Positions 1-8,300 of a DNA stretch of 64,000 nucleotides are shown here, piece after piece. The notes under the pieces are model-generated. The model did not search any database and was not told the DNA's origin. It saw only the letters and a list, made by a program, of their open reading frames with translations. This DNA comes from Lachnospira sp051879515. GTDB taxonomy: Bacteria > Bacillota > Clostridia > Lachnospirales > Lachnospiraceae. Position numbers and translations under genes: made by a program. Numbering within the stretch: position 1 is the stretch's first letter; each line of letters begins with the position of its first letter. The DNA lies in contig JBJEME010000033.1 of the NCBI GenBank assembly GCA_051879515.1, positions 14,178 through 78,177 on the forward strand. Direction: 5' to 3'.

Positions 1-601
1 TAATTCTTTCATTTTCCATTTTCATGCTTACCTGATTAACAACAATTCTTGCAGATAAAGGACAGATTTCTTCTAATACCTCAAGACCATTCTCCTTAAG
101 TGTGGCTCCTGTTTCAACAATATCAACAATCACCTCTGCAAGTCCTACAATCGGAGCAAGCTCTACAGAACCATTTAGTTTTATAATCTCTACTGTCTGA
201 TGCTTTTTGTTGTAGAAATAATCTTTTGCTATATTAGGATACTTTGAAGCAACTCTGATAAGCTCATGATGCATAAGCTTATCCTTGGCAGATGCAGGAC
301 CACATACACACATCTTGCAGTTACCCATCTTTAAGTCATAAACCTCATATAATGCCCTGTTTTCTTCAAGTATCGTATCTTTTCCAACAATACCGATATC
401 TGCTGCACCGTATTCAACATATGTAGGAACATCTGAAGGCTTTGCAAGAAAGAATTTAAGCTTTAATTCTTCATTTGTAAAAATAAGCTTTCTAGTCTTT
501 TCATCCTTCATCTCCTCACAGGTAATGCCTACATTTTCAAATACTTCAAGAGCTTTCTTGGCGAGCCTTCCCTTTGCAAGTGCTATTGTTATATATCTCA
601 T
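1..601 (-). CDS. hisG: ATP phosphoribosyltransferase, catalytic subunit (3' end outside window)
   Basis: Catalyses the first step of histidine synthesis, joining ATP and PRPP. The ATG at 599-601 opens a frame beginning MRYITIALAKGRLAKKA, the usual HisG N-terminus. It runs open to the window edge with about 200 codons visible, including the phosphate-binding stretch around DIVETGATLKENGL. This length, and hisZ just upstream, point to the short HisG form that needs HisZ. Only the last few codons should be missing. A 242-bp spacer with a palindromic repeat separates it from hisZ, so it may be transcribed partly on its own. Confidence 0.95.
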   Translation of the reverse strand, partial: MRYITIALAKGRLAKKALEVFENVGITCEEMKDEKTRKLIFTNEELKLKFFLAKPSDVPTYVEYGAADIGIVGKDTILEENRALYEVYDLKMGNCKMCVCGPASAKDKLMHHELIRVASKYPNIAKDYFYNKKHQTVEIIKLNGSVELAPIVGLAEVIVDIVETGATLKENGLEVLEEICPLSARIVVNQVSMKMENERI

Positions 602-663
602 GATATTAAATCCTTTCTTAATATTAAGAATTCTTTTTTACTGGTAAATGTAGTCGTCCATCA

Positions 664-832
664 GGTATGAATCAGAACTTTTTCATATGCAGGTACTTTG
701 GAGTCCTCGGTACTTAGGCGCTGTATTATCGTTTGAGGAACGAAGTTCTGAAATGCGATAAGCGCCTTAGTATCCGCTAGGGCGACAAGTAGCGAGGGCG
801 TGCCTGCCATTGAAACAATTCTGATTCATACC
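664..832. repeat. Palindromic dispersed repeat, copy 1 (hisZ-hisG spacer)
   Basis: This 169-bp element is bounded by 14-bp perfect inverted ends (664-677 and 819-832). It has a second internal palindrome: GGTACTTAGGCGCT near 710-723 pairs imperfectly with AGCGCCTTAGTATCC near 761-775, and TATCG pairs with CGATA. Positions 681-723 match 29824-29866 with three differences, and 763-806 matches 29875-29920 closely. No ORF or terminator T-run is evident. It could be a MITE-like element or a structured RNA. Confidence 0.8.
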
Positions 833-843
833 GTCCGGAACAA

Positions 844-2121
844 CTAGTAACACATGATTGAATCAAATGAAACCTTCACTTCGCCTGGTTCTTTTATTGA
901 CATTTTTGTAACGGTTTTATCAGTTAAATAATCTGTACCAATTATTATGCAGGTATCAAGCTGGCATGCTTTGGCGTATTCAAGATACTGGGCATTGGTT
1001 TTATTCTCGTTATATCTGATAAGGCATGTGTTAATTCCAGCTTTTCTTAATGACACCGCTTTATTAAGTGCATCGCTGTATGTATCTTCACTATATACAA
1101 TGAGATATCCTGAGTAATCAATTGGAATAACAATGTTCTGGCGTTTAATGGCTGTAAGTAAACGGTCAACTGTGATTGAGAATCCGATTGAAGCCTTGTC
1201 ACAGCCAAACTGACCTAAGAGCTTGTCATATCTTCCACCACTTGCAACCGGTTCACCTGTTCCAAAGGTATGTGCATGGAATATAATGCCTGTATAATAT
1301 TCATGACTGCTAAGTGCGCCCAGATCAAAGGAAATATATCTATCATCTCCGGTAAGCTTAAGTAAATCATAGAGCTTAAGTAATCTGTCAATTGCCTCAA
1401 TGCATGTTCTGTTTGAGGTAAGGGATCTGGCTTTATCCAATACATCTACAGAGCCAAACATCTGTGGAAGCTCAAGCAGAATCTGTGAAATATTCTTATC
1501 AATTTTAAGAGATTCCAAAAGCTCCTCAACGCCAAAATAATTCTTGTCCTTTATAAGTGTAAGCAGCTCCTCTGCCGCCTCACCTTTAATACCGGCCTCA
1601 TTAAGCAAGCCATTAAAAAATGCCACATTTCCAATTTCAACCTGAAACTCCTTAAGTCCTGCATTCTTCATGCATTCAATCAGCATGGAAATAATTTCGT
1701 AATCAGCTTCAATTGAATCATCGTCAATAAGCTCCGCACCTATCATTGTATTCTCTTTTAATCTGCCCTGATAATATTTGCTCACATTTATAAATGTATT
1801 GCCAACGTAGCAAAGCTTTAATGGAAGAATGTGATCCTCAAAGTATTTCGCTGCAGCCCTTGCAATTGAAGGCGTCATATCAGGTCTTAATACAAGAGTG
1901 TTATTATATCTGTCAAACAGCTTAAACATCTCTGTAGAAGAGACACTTCCTCTCTCTTTATTAAACACATCAAAAAATTCCATTGTAGGAGTCTGGATAT
2001 CATTATATCCGTAAAGAGTACAGACATCATGGAGTCTGTTTTCCATAACCTTCTTCTCTGCACACTCTGTGCTGTATATATCCCTCACTCCTTCAGGGGT
2101 ATGTAATAAATCCTTTTTCAT
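844..2121 (-). CDS. hisZ: ATP phosphoribosyltransferase regulatory subunit
   Basis: HisZ is a histidyl-tRNA synthetase paralogue that activates and feedback-regulates short-form HisG. The 425-residue protein begins MKKDLLHTPEGVRDI and carries the class II synthetase core (LVLRPDMTPSIARAAA near residues 77-90, ASGGRYDKLLGQFG in the second half), followed by an alpha/beta domain resembling an anticodon-binding fold. The ATG at 2121 is chosen because GGAG sits 6 nt upstream; an ATG 20 codons earlier has no ribosome binding site. A genuine HisRS is less likely given the adjacent hisG and the divergent histidine-binding loops. Confidence 0.9.
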   Translation of the reverse strand: MKKDLLHTPEGVRDIYSTECAEKKVMENRLHDVCTLYGYNDIQTPTMEFFDVFNKERGSVSSTEMFKLFDRYNNTLVLRPDMTPSIARAAAKYFEDHILPLKLCYVGNTFINVSKYYQGRLKENTMIGAELIDDDSIEADYEIISMLIECMKNAGLKEFQVEIGNVAFFNGLLNEAGIKGEAAEELLTLIKDKNYFGVEELLESLKIDKNISQILLELPQMFGSVDVLDKARSLTSNRTCIEAIDRLLKLYDLLKLTGDDRYISFDLGALSSHEYYTGIIFHAHTFGTGEPVASGGRYDKLLGQFGCDKASIGFSITVDRLLTAIKRQNIVIPIDYSGYLIVYSEDTYSDALNKAVSLRKAGINTCLIRYNENKTNAQYLEYAKACQLDTCIIIGTDYLTDKTVTKMSIKEPGEVKVSFDSIMCY

Positions 2122-2201
2122 TGTTATCTCCATTTCTATGATACTTAATGGTAAGCTGGAACTTATTATAACTATCATCAAGTACTTTAGTTAGTTAACG
2201 T

Positions 2202-2240
2202 ATTAGCATGCTACTAAATTAGCATATAAAAGAATGTCAA
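2202..2240 (-). promoter_or_regulatory. Possible hisZ promoter with repeated operator-like sequence
   Basis: TTGACA (minus strand, 2235-2240) is a perfect -35, but the -10 region 17-18 bp downstream (TTAGTA/TAGTAG) is weak. ATTAGCAT occurs twice 16 bp apart (2202-2209 and 2218-2225), and the first copy lies in the perfect 10-bp palindrome TAGCATGCTA (2204-2213). A repressor site overlapping the -10 is an inference. Confidence 0.3.
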
Positions 2241-2259
2241 AATTATACGATACACCATA

Positions 2260-3546
2260 CTAATTGTCAACTTTATTATTTTCAAATAATGCATCATGCA
2301 AATATTCTTTATATATTATAAATCGATTACCACCCTTTATATTAGCCAGCTCCATCGCTTTTATAAGCTTGTCTTTTATTACAGCCCAGTCTGTTCCATT
2401 TTCTGGATATCTTGATATACCAATGGAGAATTTAATATTATAATCAGGATCAAATAACTTGCACGACCATGAAATACGGGTTCTCAGATATTCCAAGAAC
2501 GCCCTTAAATCCTTCTCATTATCCATATTCTTAACTATGATTACAATTCTGTTGCTATCAGGTAATTCACTGTAAACTCCCCTGAATTCGGTAACCTTGG
2601 TAATAATGTCGCAGGTAATATTTTTTATGTTAGAAGCGGCTTCCTCTCCTTTTTCTTTACGATAATCTTCAATATTATCAATAGAAATCAGAATCAAAGC
2701 CAGCTTTGTTTTGGGATTAAATTTAAGATTATTAAAACAATAGCTTTCCATATCCTTTATACTCAGGGATTTATAAGCATTATTGTAGTCGTAGGTATGC
2801 TTTGCATCAAATGGGAGACCTAATGATTTAAAGCTTCCAACTGATGACAAAGGCTTCTTTTCTGTGTAAATTGTTGAACCTTTAAGCTTAACATCAACAT
2901 AACCGCTGTTTATATCAAAATTATACATTGCTTTAAACTGATGATTATATGATATTTTAGCTTCCCTGATGTCTTCAATTGTTTTTTCGAATTCTTGTGC
3001 AGACTCCTGTGCAATTATCCCTTTTTCAATAAAATAGTCATAAGTTTCGTTAAGACTTCTCTCGCTTATTACAGATATTTCATTATCAACAAATGTGTAT
3101 ATTGAAAGCAAATCTGATTCGTAATCATATGCATAAAACATTTCATTATCCATAGCCATAATATGTCTGAATGCAATAATTGTTTTCTGCAATGCTTCAT
3201 TATGCTTTTTAAGCGCAGCAATATCCGAAACTTTCAATTCAAGAAATTCATTCTCTTCTCTGTCATTGATACAGCTTCTTTTAATGTTGACATGTACCCA
3301 GCGGTAAGAATTGTCCACTCGTTTCATCCTTATTACTATAGATTTAGACTGTTCCATTCTAAGTCCGTTTGCAACATTAATAAAATCATCTATATCCACC
3401 TGATGAATGATATCAATTATTGAATACTTTGTTGAGACTCCTATATATTTATACATACTTTCATTAGCAGTAATAATTGAAAAGTCATTATCGACAATTG
3501 CATAACCATCAATAAGCTCGTATTTTTCAATGTAATTCTTATCCAT
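2260..3546 (-). CDS. PAS-domain protein with degenerate GGDEF domain
   Basis: The 428-residue protein has an N-terminal PAS-like domain (about 10-115, including the typical YRWVHVNIKR strand), a middle sensory-like region (about 120-250) and a C-terminal GGDEF-fold domain (about 270-415). The fold is recognisable from ALILISIDNIEDYRKEKGEEA and SIGISRYPENGTD, but the signature that should read GGDEF reads PDSNR. The normal DxLTxLxNR entry motif is also absent. Diguanylate cyclase activity is therefore unlikely, and a nucleotide-sensing or protein-interaction role is more plausible. AAGGGG precedes the ATG. It follows recU by 20 bp, in the same direction. No signal peptide or membrane helix is seen. 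Confidence 0.75.
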   Translation of the reverse strand: MDKNYIEKYELIDGYAIVDNDFSIITANESMYKYIGVSTKYSIIDIIHQVDIDDFINVANGLRMEQSKSIVIRMKRVDNSYRWVHVNIKRSCINDREENEFLELKVSDIAALKKHNEALQKTIIAFRHIMAMDNEMFYAYDYESDLLSIYTFVDNEISVISERSLNETYDYFIEKGIIAQESAQEFEKTIEDIREAKISYNHQFKAMYNFDINSGYVDVKLKGSTIYTEKKPLSSVGSFKSLGLPFDAKHTYDYNNAYKSLSIKDMESYCFNNLKFNPKTKLALILISIDNIEDYRKEKGEEAASNIKNITCDIITKVTEFRGVYSELPDSNRIVIIVKNMDNEKDLRAFLEYLRTRISWSCKLFDPDYNIKFSIGISRYPENGTDWAVIKDKLIKAMELANIKGGNRFIIYKEYLHDALFENNKVDN

Positions 3547-3566
3547 AATAATCCCCTTCTCAGATA

Positions 3567-4100
3567 CTAACCTCTTAGATTCAGGTCTTTGTTCAGCATT
3601 TCCAAATAATGGACATAAATTCCTGCAGATGAATTGATTTTAAAATCTTTATTTATCTCATCATATGTAAAACTTTTTCTGCCACCATTTTTAGCTCTAT
3701 TCCAAAATTTTATTATATCAGAAAATGGTAAATAATAAAACTCTTCATACTTAGAATAATATAAAATAATAAAAGAAATCCCCTGCTGCCGCTCAAATTC
3801 TTCCATAAAGCGAATCTGATGTTCATGAATGTTTTGCAGCGGGAATGTACTTTCAGCGCATTCCTTTGCATCAAAGCATATTGGTACGCCTTGAATTACC
3901 CCAATATAATCAACTGTACTCTTCTGATCAAAATAAGCAAGTGTTATTCTTCTTGTCTCATGGTCAATATTAATCGGCTTGATTGGAGTAGGTATCTTTT
4001 GAACAAGTCCTAAATGATTTGCTAAATACTTCTCATTAGCCATATTAATATAATCTTCTAATGTTGAACCTCTAAGTCCTCTGGAATTCCAGGTTCCCAT
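3567..4100 (-). CDS. recU: Holliday junction resolvase RecU
   Basis: RecU cleaves Holliday junctions in recombinational repair and chromosome segregation in Firmicutes. The 177-residue protein shows the family layout: NSRGLRGSTLEDYI near the start, KIPTPIKPI, then the nuclease core STVDYIGV...ICFDAKE (catalytic Asp, Asp, Lys-Glu) and NIHEHQIRFMEEFERQQGISF, and YYLPFSDI. It is slightly shorter than Bacillus RecU (about 206). The ATG at 4100 has GGAG 7 nt upstream and lies inside the 3' end of the pseudouridine synthase gene (43-bp overlap), so translation is probably coupled. Confidence 0.9.
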   Translation of the reverse strand: MGTWNSRGLRGSTLEDYINMANEKYLANHLGLVQKIPTPIKPINIDHETRRITLAYFDQKSTVDYIGVIQGVPICFDAKECAESTFPLQNIHEHQIRFMEEFERQQGISFIILYYSKYEEFYYLPFSDIIKFWNRAKNGGRKSFTYDEINKDFKINSSAGIYVHYLEMLNKDLNLRG

Positions 4101-5047
4101 AATTGTTCTCCTTCTAAAACCCTTTTAAATATAAGAGGTATTTCCGTATAAATATGTATATTCTTATCGGGAATTTCAAGTTCATATGAATGAAGCATCT
4201 GTGATTTAATGCCGTACTTTATGTTAAGCTTTTCGTTTAATCTTCGGTCTCCATATTTATAGTCTCCTATCAGAGGATTCCCGATACTGGCAAGATGTGC
4301 CCTTATCTGATGGCTTTTACCTGTAATAAGATGAACCTTTAACAGGGTTAATATCTCATTGCCGCAAATAGGTATATATTCTGTACTGATTGGAGAATAT
4401 CCGTCCTTTTCTGTCATGGAAATCTCTACCTTATTAGTTTTTTCATCCTTGCTTATGAAAGCTGAGATACAAGCTCTTTCTGGTACTTTGCCTTTAACAA
4501 GACATATATAATATTTCTTTAGATTTCTGTTATTAAAGGCAAGGGATAATTCCTGAAGCCCTTTAATAGTCTTTCCTGCCGCCACTAATCCGCTTGTATT
4601 TCTGTCAAGACGATTACACACAGAAGGTTTAAATGTTGCAAGAGCATCTGATGTTAATTTGTTCTCATGCAATAAATATCCAATTATATATTCATTTAAA
4701 GAAATATCGTCTTTAGCGGCTTTTTGTGTAAGCATTCCTACAGGCTTATTTACGAATATGTAATCCTCGTTCTCATATATTATATCAAGCTTTGTATATG
4801 GATAAGTACCATCCGCAGAGTTTGTGCCCATAAACTTATTTAAGGTTTCCTCAGCAAAAAATATCTTAACGGAATCCCCTGCATTTAGCTTTTCAGTTCC
4901 ATCGGCCTTTTTGTTATTGAGTGTAATATTCTTTTTTCTAAGCATTTTGTAGATAAAACCGGTAGAAGCGTTACATAAAAGCCGTGACAGATATCTGTCA
5001 AGCCTCTGATTTTCATTTTTACTGTCAATAATAAGTTCTCTCATCAT
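4058..5047 (-). CDS. RluA-family 23S rRNA pseudouridine synthase
   Basis: Isomerises uridine in rRNA. The 329-residue protein has an N-terminal S4 RNA-binding domain (about 13-75) and an RluA catalytic domain with VNKPVGM near 99-105 and the active-site aspartate in CNRLDRNTSGL (Asp148), followed by HQIRAHLASIGNPLIGDYKYG. RluC/RluD/YlyB-type specificity cannot be resolved from sequence alone. Two adjacent ATGs (5047, 5044) share the AGGG ribosome binding site. The last 14 residues are encoded in sequence that is also the recU N-terminus, so the tail is probably not conserved. Confidence 0.88.
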   Translation of the reverse strand: MMRELIIDSKNENQRLDRYLSRLLCNASTGFIYKMLRKKNITLNNKKADGTEKLNAGDSVKIFFAEETLNKFMGTNSADGTYPYTKLDIIYENEDYIFVNKPVGMLTQKAAKDDISLNEYIIGYLLHENKLTSDALATFKPSVCNRLDRNTSGLVAAGKTIKGLQELSLAFNNRNLKKYYICLVKGKVPERACISAFISKDEKTNKVEISMTEKDGYSPISTEYIPICGNEILTLLKVHLITGKSHQIRAHLASIGNPLIGDYKYGDRRLNEKLNIKYGIKSQMLHSYELEIPDKNIHIYTEIPLIFKRVLEGEQLWEPGIPEDLEVQH

Positions 5048-5057
5048 TACACCCTAT

Positions 5058-5651
5058 CTATATACACATAAGCTTAAAAGTTTTTGCATTGGCCAATGCC
5101 TTGTATTCATAGCCATCCTCTCCGGAATTCACACAGATTGAATTGGCTCTCGAAATAAATGAGTCTGAATCTGAATATAGTGTTACATTTACATTCAGCT
5201 TATCATTCTTTAAAAATTCCTTAACACTTGTCTCAAAAAACTTCTTATCTATACCCTTTTCTTCAGAAAATGCGATAATTGAACTGTCTGATACTAATAC
5301 AAGCTGCACTCCATATGGCTTTTTTGAATTACTTACAACGCAATCGTAAAGAATTACATTTTTATTATTATTTCTTTCAACTATCTTATCCATTCGTGTC
5401 TTAAAGGCATCATCACAGGATTTGTGCGGTGCAAGTACCAAAAAAGATACTGTAAATTTAGCTGCTGGCAAAACAAGAAGAATTGCCATAACTGTTACAA
5501 TATTATTCTTGCTTTTAAATATCAAAAATCCTGTAACAAACACTGCTGCAACAACTAAATACGCAGCAATCACAATTAAGAGACTTAATGATTTTCTATA
5601 GTTAAGATAACCAAAATCACCTTTTTCTTTTTTTCTTAAATCCAGTTTCAT
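5058..5651 (-). CDS. Small membrane protein of unknown function
   Basis: The frame gives 197 residues from the ATG at 5651 (MKLDLRKKEKGDFGYL). The N-terminus is basic, followed by two closely spaced hydrophobic helices (about 20-45 and 50-72, LLIVIAAYLVVAAVFVTGFLIF and TVMAILLVLPAAKFTVSFLVL), so a soluble C-terminal domain of about 120 residues probably faces the cytoplasm. I do not recognise the family. The longer frame up to 5786 is rejected because it reads through the 3' end of the upstream gene; even so, a 35-bp overlap remains. It sits between the YgiQ and RluA-type genes on the same strand. Confidence 0.6.
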   Translation of the reverse strand: MKLDLRKKEKGDFGYLNYRKSLSLLIVIAAYLVVAAVFVTGFLIFKSKNNIVTVMAILLVLPAAKFTVSFLVLAPHKSCDDAFKTRMDKIVERNNNKNVILYDCVVSNSKKPYGVQLVLVSDSSIIAFSEEKGIDKKFFETSVKEFLKNDKLNVNVTLYSDSDSFISRANSICVNSGEDGYEYKALANAKTFKLMCI

Positions 5652-7545
5652 TCTTATGCTTGGTGTCCTTTCTGGTTGATTGTGTGATTGTTCCTCTTTT
5701 ACAACTGCTGTTATTATTTGATTTGGAAGAAGAATGCTTAACCGAAAGCTTTCTTGGCGGAATAAGACAATCCTTGCCAAAGCCAATTAAATCAGAGCGT
5801 CCTGCAGAAATAAGTGCTTCTTTTACGAGCTCATAATTATCAGGATTCTTATACTGAATAAGTGCTCTCTGCAGTTCCTTTTCGTGATGATTTCTTGGAG
5901 TATATACAGGTTCCATGGTTCTTGGATCAACACCTGTGTAATACATAACTGTAGAAAGTGTTGAAGGTGTAGGATAAAAATCCTGAACCTGTTCAGGCAT
6001 ATAGCCTAATTGGTGAACATATTCTGCCAGTTCAACCGCTTCCTTCATAGTTGAGCCCGGATGACTTGACATAAGATATGGAACAACAAACTGCTCTTTT
6101 CCTGTCTTTTTATTAATCCTTAAATATCTGTCAATGAATTTCCGGTAAACATCATTAGATGGTTTTCCCATATATTTTAGGACATTGTCTGATATATGCT
6201 CAGGTGCAACTCGCAGCTGTCCGCTTATATGATTCTTACAAAGCTCCGTGATAAATGTATCATCAGGATCAGCCATACAGTAATCAAATCTTATGCCTGA
6301 TCTTATAAAGACCTTTTTAATACCGGGAATATTTTGCAGCTTTCTAAGCAAAGAAATATAATCTTTGTGGTCTACAACAAGATTTCCGCATGGTTTTGGG
6401 TAAAGGCATTGTTTATTAACACATACTCCCTTTGAAAGTTGTTTATCGCAGGATGTACGGCGAAAATTAGCCGTCGGTCCGCCTACATCGTGAATATAAC
6501 CCTTAAATTCAGGATCTTTAGTCATAAGCCTTGCCTCTTTTATAATAGATTCATGGCTTCTTACCTGAATTATTCGCCCCTGATGAAATGTTAGTGCGCA
6601 GAATGAACAGCCTCCAAAGCAACCCCTGTTGCTTGTAAGCGAGAATTTAATCTCGTTAAGTGCAGGAATACCTCCTTTTTCCTTGTAACACGGATGATAA
6701 TTTCTCATATATGAAAGATCGTAAACATCATCCATTTCTGTTGTTGTAAGAGGTTTCGCCGGAGGATTCTGCACAACGTACATTTTCTCCTTAACCTTTT
6801 CCACCAGAATCTTCGCACTATACGGATCAGTATTAATATATTGTGTATAAAAGCTTTTTGCATAAGCTTTCTTATCTTTAACAAGGTCATCATAATCAGG
6901 AAGACGTATATAATCAAACAAATTATCAATATTGTCTGTTCTGTAAACAGTACCTGAAACAAATGTGATATCTTTTACACTGATACCTGAATTAAGTGCA
7001 TCTGCAATCTCAACTATTGAGTGCTCTCCCATTCCGTATGAAATCAAATCAGCACCGGAGTCAATAAGAACAGAACGCTTAATCTTGTCAGACCAGTAAT
7101 CATAATGAGCCATTCTACGCAATGACGCTTCTATTCCACCTATAATTATCGGTGTTTTTTTGTAAGTCTGTCTTATAAGATTACAATACACCACCGTAGC
7201 ATAGTCAGGTCTTAAGCCGATTACTCCTCCCGGTGAATATGCGTCATTATGCCGCCTTTTCTTATTAACAGTATAGTGATTTACCATGGAATCCATATTG
7301 CCGGCGGAAACTAAAAATGCAAGACGTGGTTTTCCAAGGATTGTTATTGATTCTTTATTTTTCCAGTCAGGCTGGGCGATAATACCAACCTTATAACCGT
7401 GTGCTTCAAGGACTCTGCTGATTATGGCATGTCCGAAAGATGGATGGTCAACATATGCGTCTCCTGTGATATACACAAAATCACACTGCTCCCAGCCTCT
7501 CTTTTTCATATCTTCTTTATTTATTGGAAGAAAATCGTTAATCAT
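5617..7545 (-). CDS. YgiQ-family radical SAM protein
   Basis: Large radical SAM enzyme of the YgiQ (UPF0313) family; its reaction is not established. The 642-residue protein has an N-terminal B12-binding-like region and SLTSNRGCFGGCSFCALTF, a CxxxCxxC iron-sulfur motif (Cys309, 313, 316) instead of the usual CxxxCxxC spacing partners further along. A second Cys-containing stretch (CVNKQCLYPKPCGN) follows. The C-terminus is Lys/Arg/Ser-rich. ATG 7545 (MINDFLPI) is chosen over one 4 codons upstream because GAGG lies 6 nt before it and overlaps the earlier ATG. Confidence 0.88.
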   Translation of the reverse strand: MINDFLPINKEDMKKRGWEQCDFVYITGDAYVDHPSFGHAIISRVLEAHGYKVGIIAQPDWKNKESITILGKPRLAFLVSAGNMDSMVNHYTVNKKRRHNDAYSPGGVIGLRPDYATVVYCNLIRQTYKKTPIIIGGIEASLRRMAHYDYWSDKIKRSVLIDSGADLISYGMGEHSIVEIADALNSGISVKDITFVSGTVYRTDNIDNLFDYIRLPDYDDLVKDKKAYAKSFYTQYINTDPYSAKILVEKVKEKMYVVQNPPAKPLTTTEMDDVYDLSYMRNYHPCYKEKGGIPALNEIKFSLTSNRGCFGGCSFCALTFHQGRIIQVRSHESIIKEARLMTKDPEFKGYIHDVGGPTANFRRTSCDKQLSKGVCVNKQCLYPKPCGNLVVDHKDYISLLRKLQNIPGIKKVFIRSGIRFDYCMADPDDTFITELCKNHISGQLRVAPEHISDNVLKYMGKPSNDVYRKFIDRYLRINKKTGKEQFVVPYLMSSHPGSTMKEAVELAEYVHQLGYMPEQVQDFYPTPSTLSTVMYYTGVDPRTMEPVYTPRNHHEKELQRALIQYKNPDNYELVKEALISAGRSDLIGFGKDCLIPPRKLSVKHSSSKSNNNSSCKRGTITQSTRKDTKHKNETGFKKKRKR

Positions 7546-7562
7546 ACAAAACCTCAAATACC

Positions 7563-8300
7563 TTATGCCTTTTTTAGTTCATCTATCTCTTCTTTTGTCA
7601 GTCTTCTGTATTCTCCCGGTTTCAAATTATCATCGAGAATAAGCGGTCCCATTGAAAGTCGCTTAAGATACAATACCTCAGATGAAACAGCTTCAAACAT
7701 CCTTTTTACCTGATGAAACTTTCCTTCATGGATTGTGACATGAACAGTCGTCGTATCTTTCGGATATGCTTGAGAGTCAGCCGTATTATAGCCTAATATT
7801 TCCAATGTGGCAGGTAATGCGGTAAACTCTGAATCGACCTTAACTCCGTCAGCAAACACCTGAATTACTGAAGAATCAATAATACCTTTAACTAAAGCAT
7901 AATATTTTTTATCAACATGATTCTTAGGCGATAACAGCTTATGTGACAAAGCACCATCGTTAGTGATAAGGAGCAGCCCTTCTGTGTCTTTGTCTAATCT
8001 TCCTACAGGAAAAGAATCTTTAATCAGGTCCGGGATTAAATCCACTACAGTTTTATCAGATTGGTCCTCTGTGGCAGACACAACACCTGCCGGTTTATTG
8101 AGCATAAAATACTCAAACTCGGTATATACAACAGGCTCATTGTCAAATAAACAAATGTCACATTCAGTATTAATCTTTAAATCAGCCTTTACATTTGTTG
8201 AACCATTAACTGAAACTCTGTGCTTTTTTATGTATTCCTTTACCTGGCTTCGTGTTCCGATGCCCATATCAGCAAGGAATTTGTCAAGTCTTATAATCAC
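7563..8300 (-). CDS. RsuA-family 16S/23S rRNA pseudouridine synthase (GTG start)
   Basis: Isomerises a uridine in rRNA. The 245-residue protein has an N-terminal S4 domain (IIRLDKFLADMGIGTRSQV) and the RsuA catalytic domain, with LNKPAG near 67-72, GRLDKDTEGLLL carrying the catalytic Asp103, and GKFHQVKRMFEA near the C-terminus. The start is assigned to GTG 8300 because it gives the family-standard N-terminus, has GGAG 6 nt upstream, and forms a GTGA overlap with the stop codon of the upstream methyltransferase. An ATG 4 codons earlier lacks an independent ribosome binding site. Confidence 0.87.
   Translation of the reverse strand: MIIRLDKFLADMGIGTRSQVKEYIKKHRVSVNGSTNVKADLKINTECDICLFDNEPVVYTEFEYFMLNKPAGVVSATEDQSDKTVVDLIPDLIKDSFPVGRLDKDTEGLLLITNDGALSHKLLSPKNHVDKKYYALVKGIIDSSVIQVFADGVKVDSEFTALPATLEILGYNTADSQAYPKDTTTVHVTIHEGKFHQVKRMFEAVSSEVLYLKRLSMGPLILDDNLKPGEYRRLTKEEIDELKKA

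Noticed and set aside
2165..2170. TATAAT as the hisZ -10
   Set aside because: The hexamer is perfect but the sequence 17 bp upstream (TAACTA) is not a -35, so it is not listed as a promoter.
5652..5786. N-terminal extension of the small membrane protein at 5058-5651
   Set aside because: It reads through the 3' end of the YgiQ-family gene and the translated segment looks non-conserved; a later ATG gives a plausible membrane protein.
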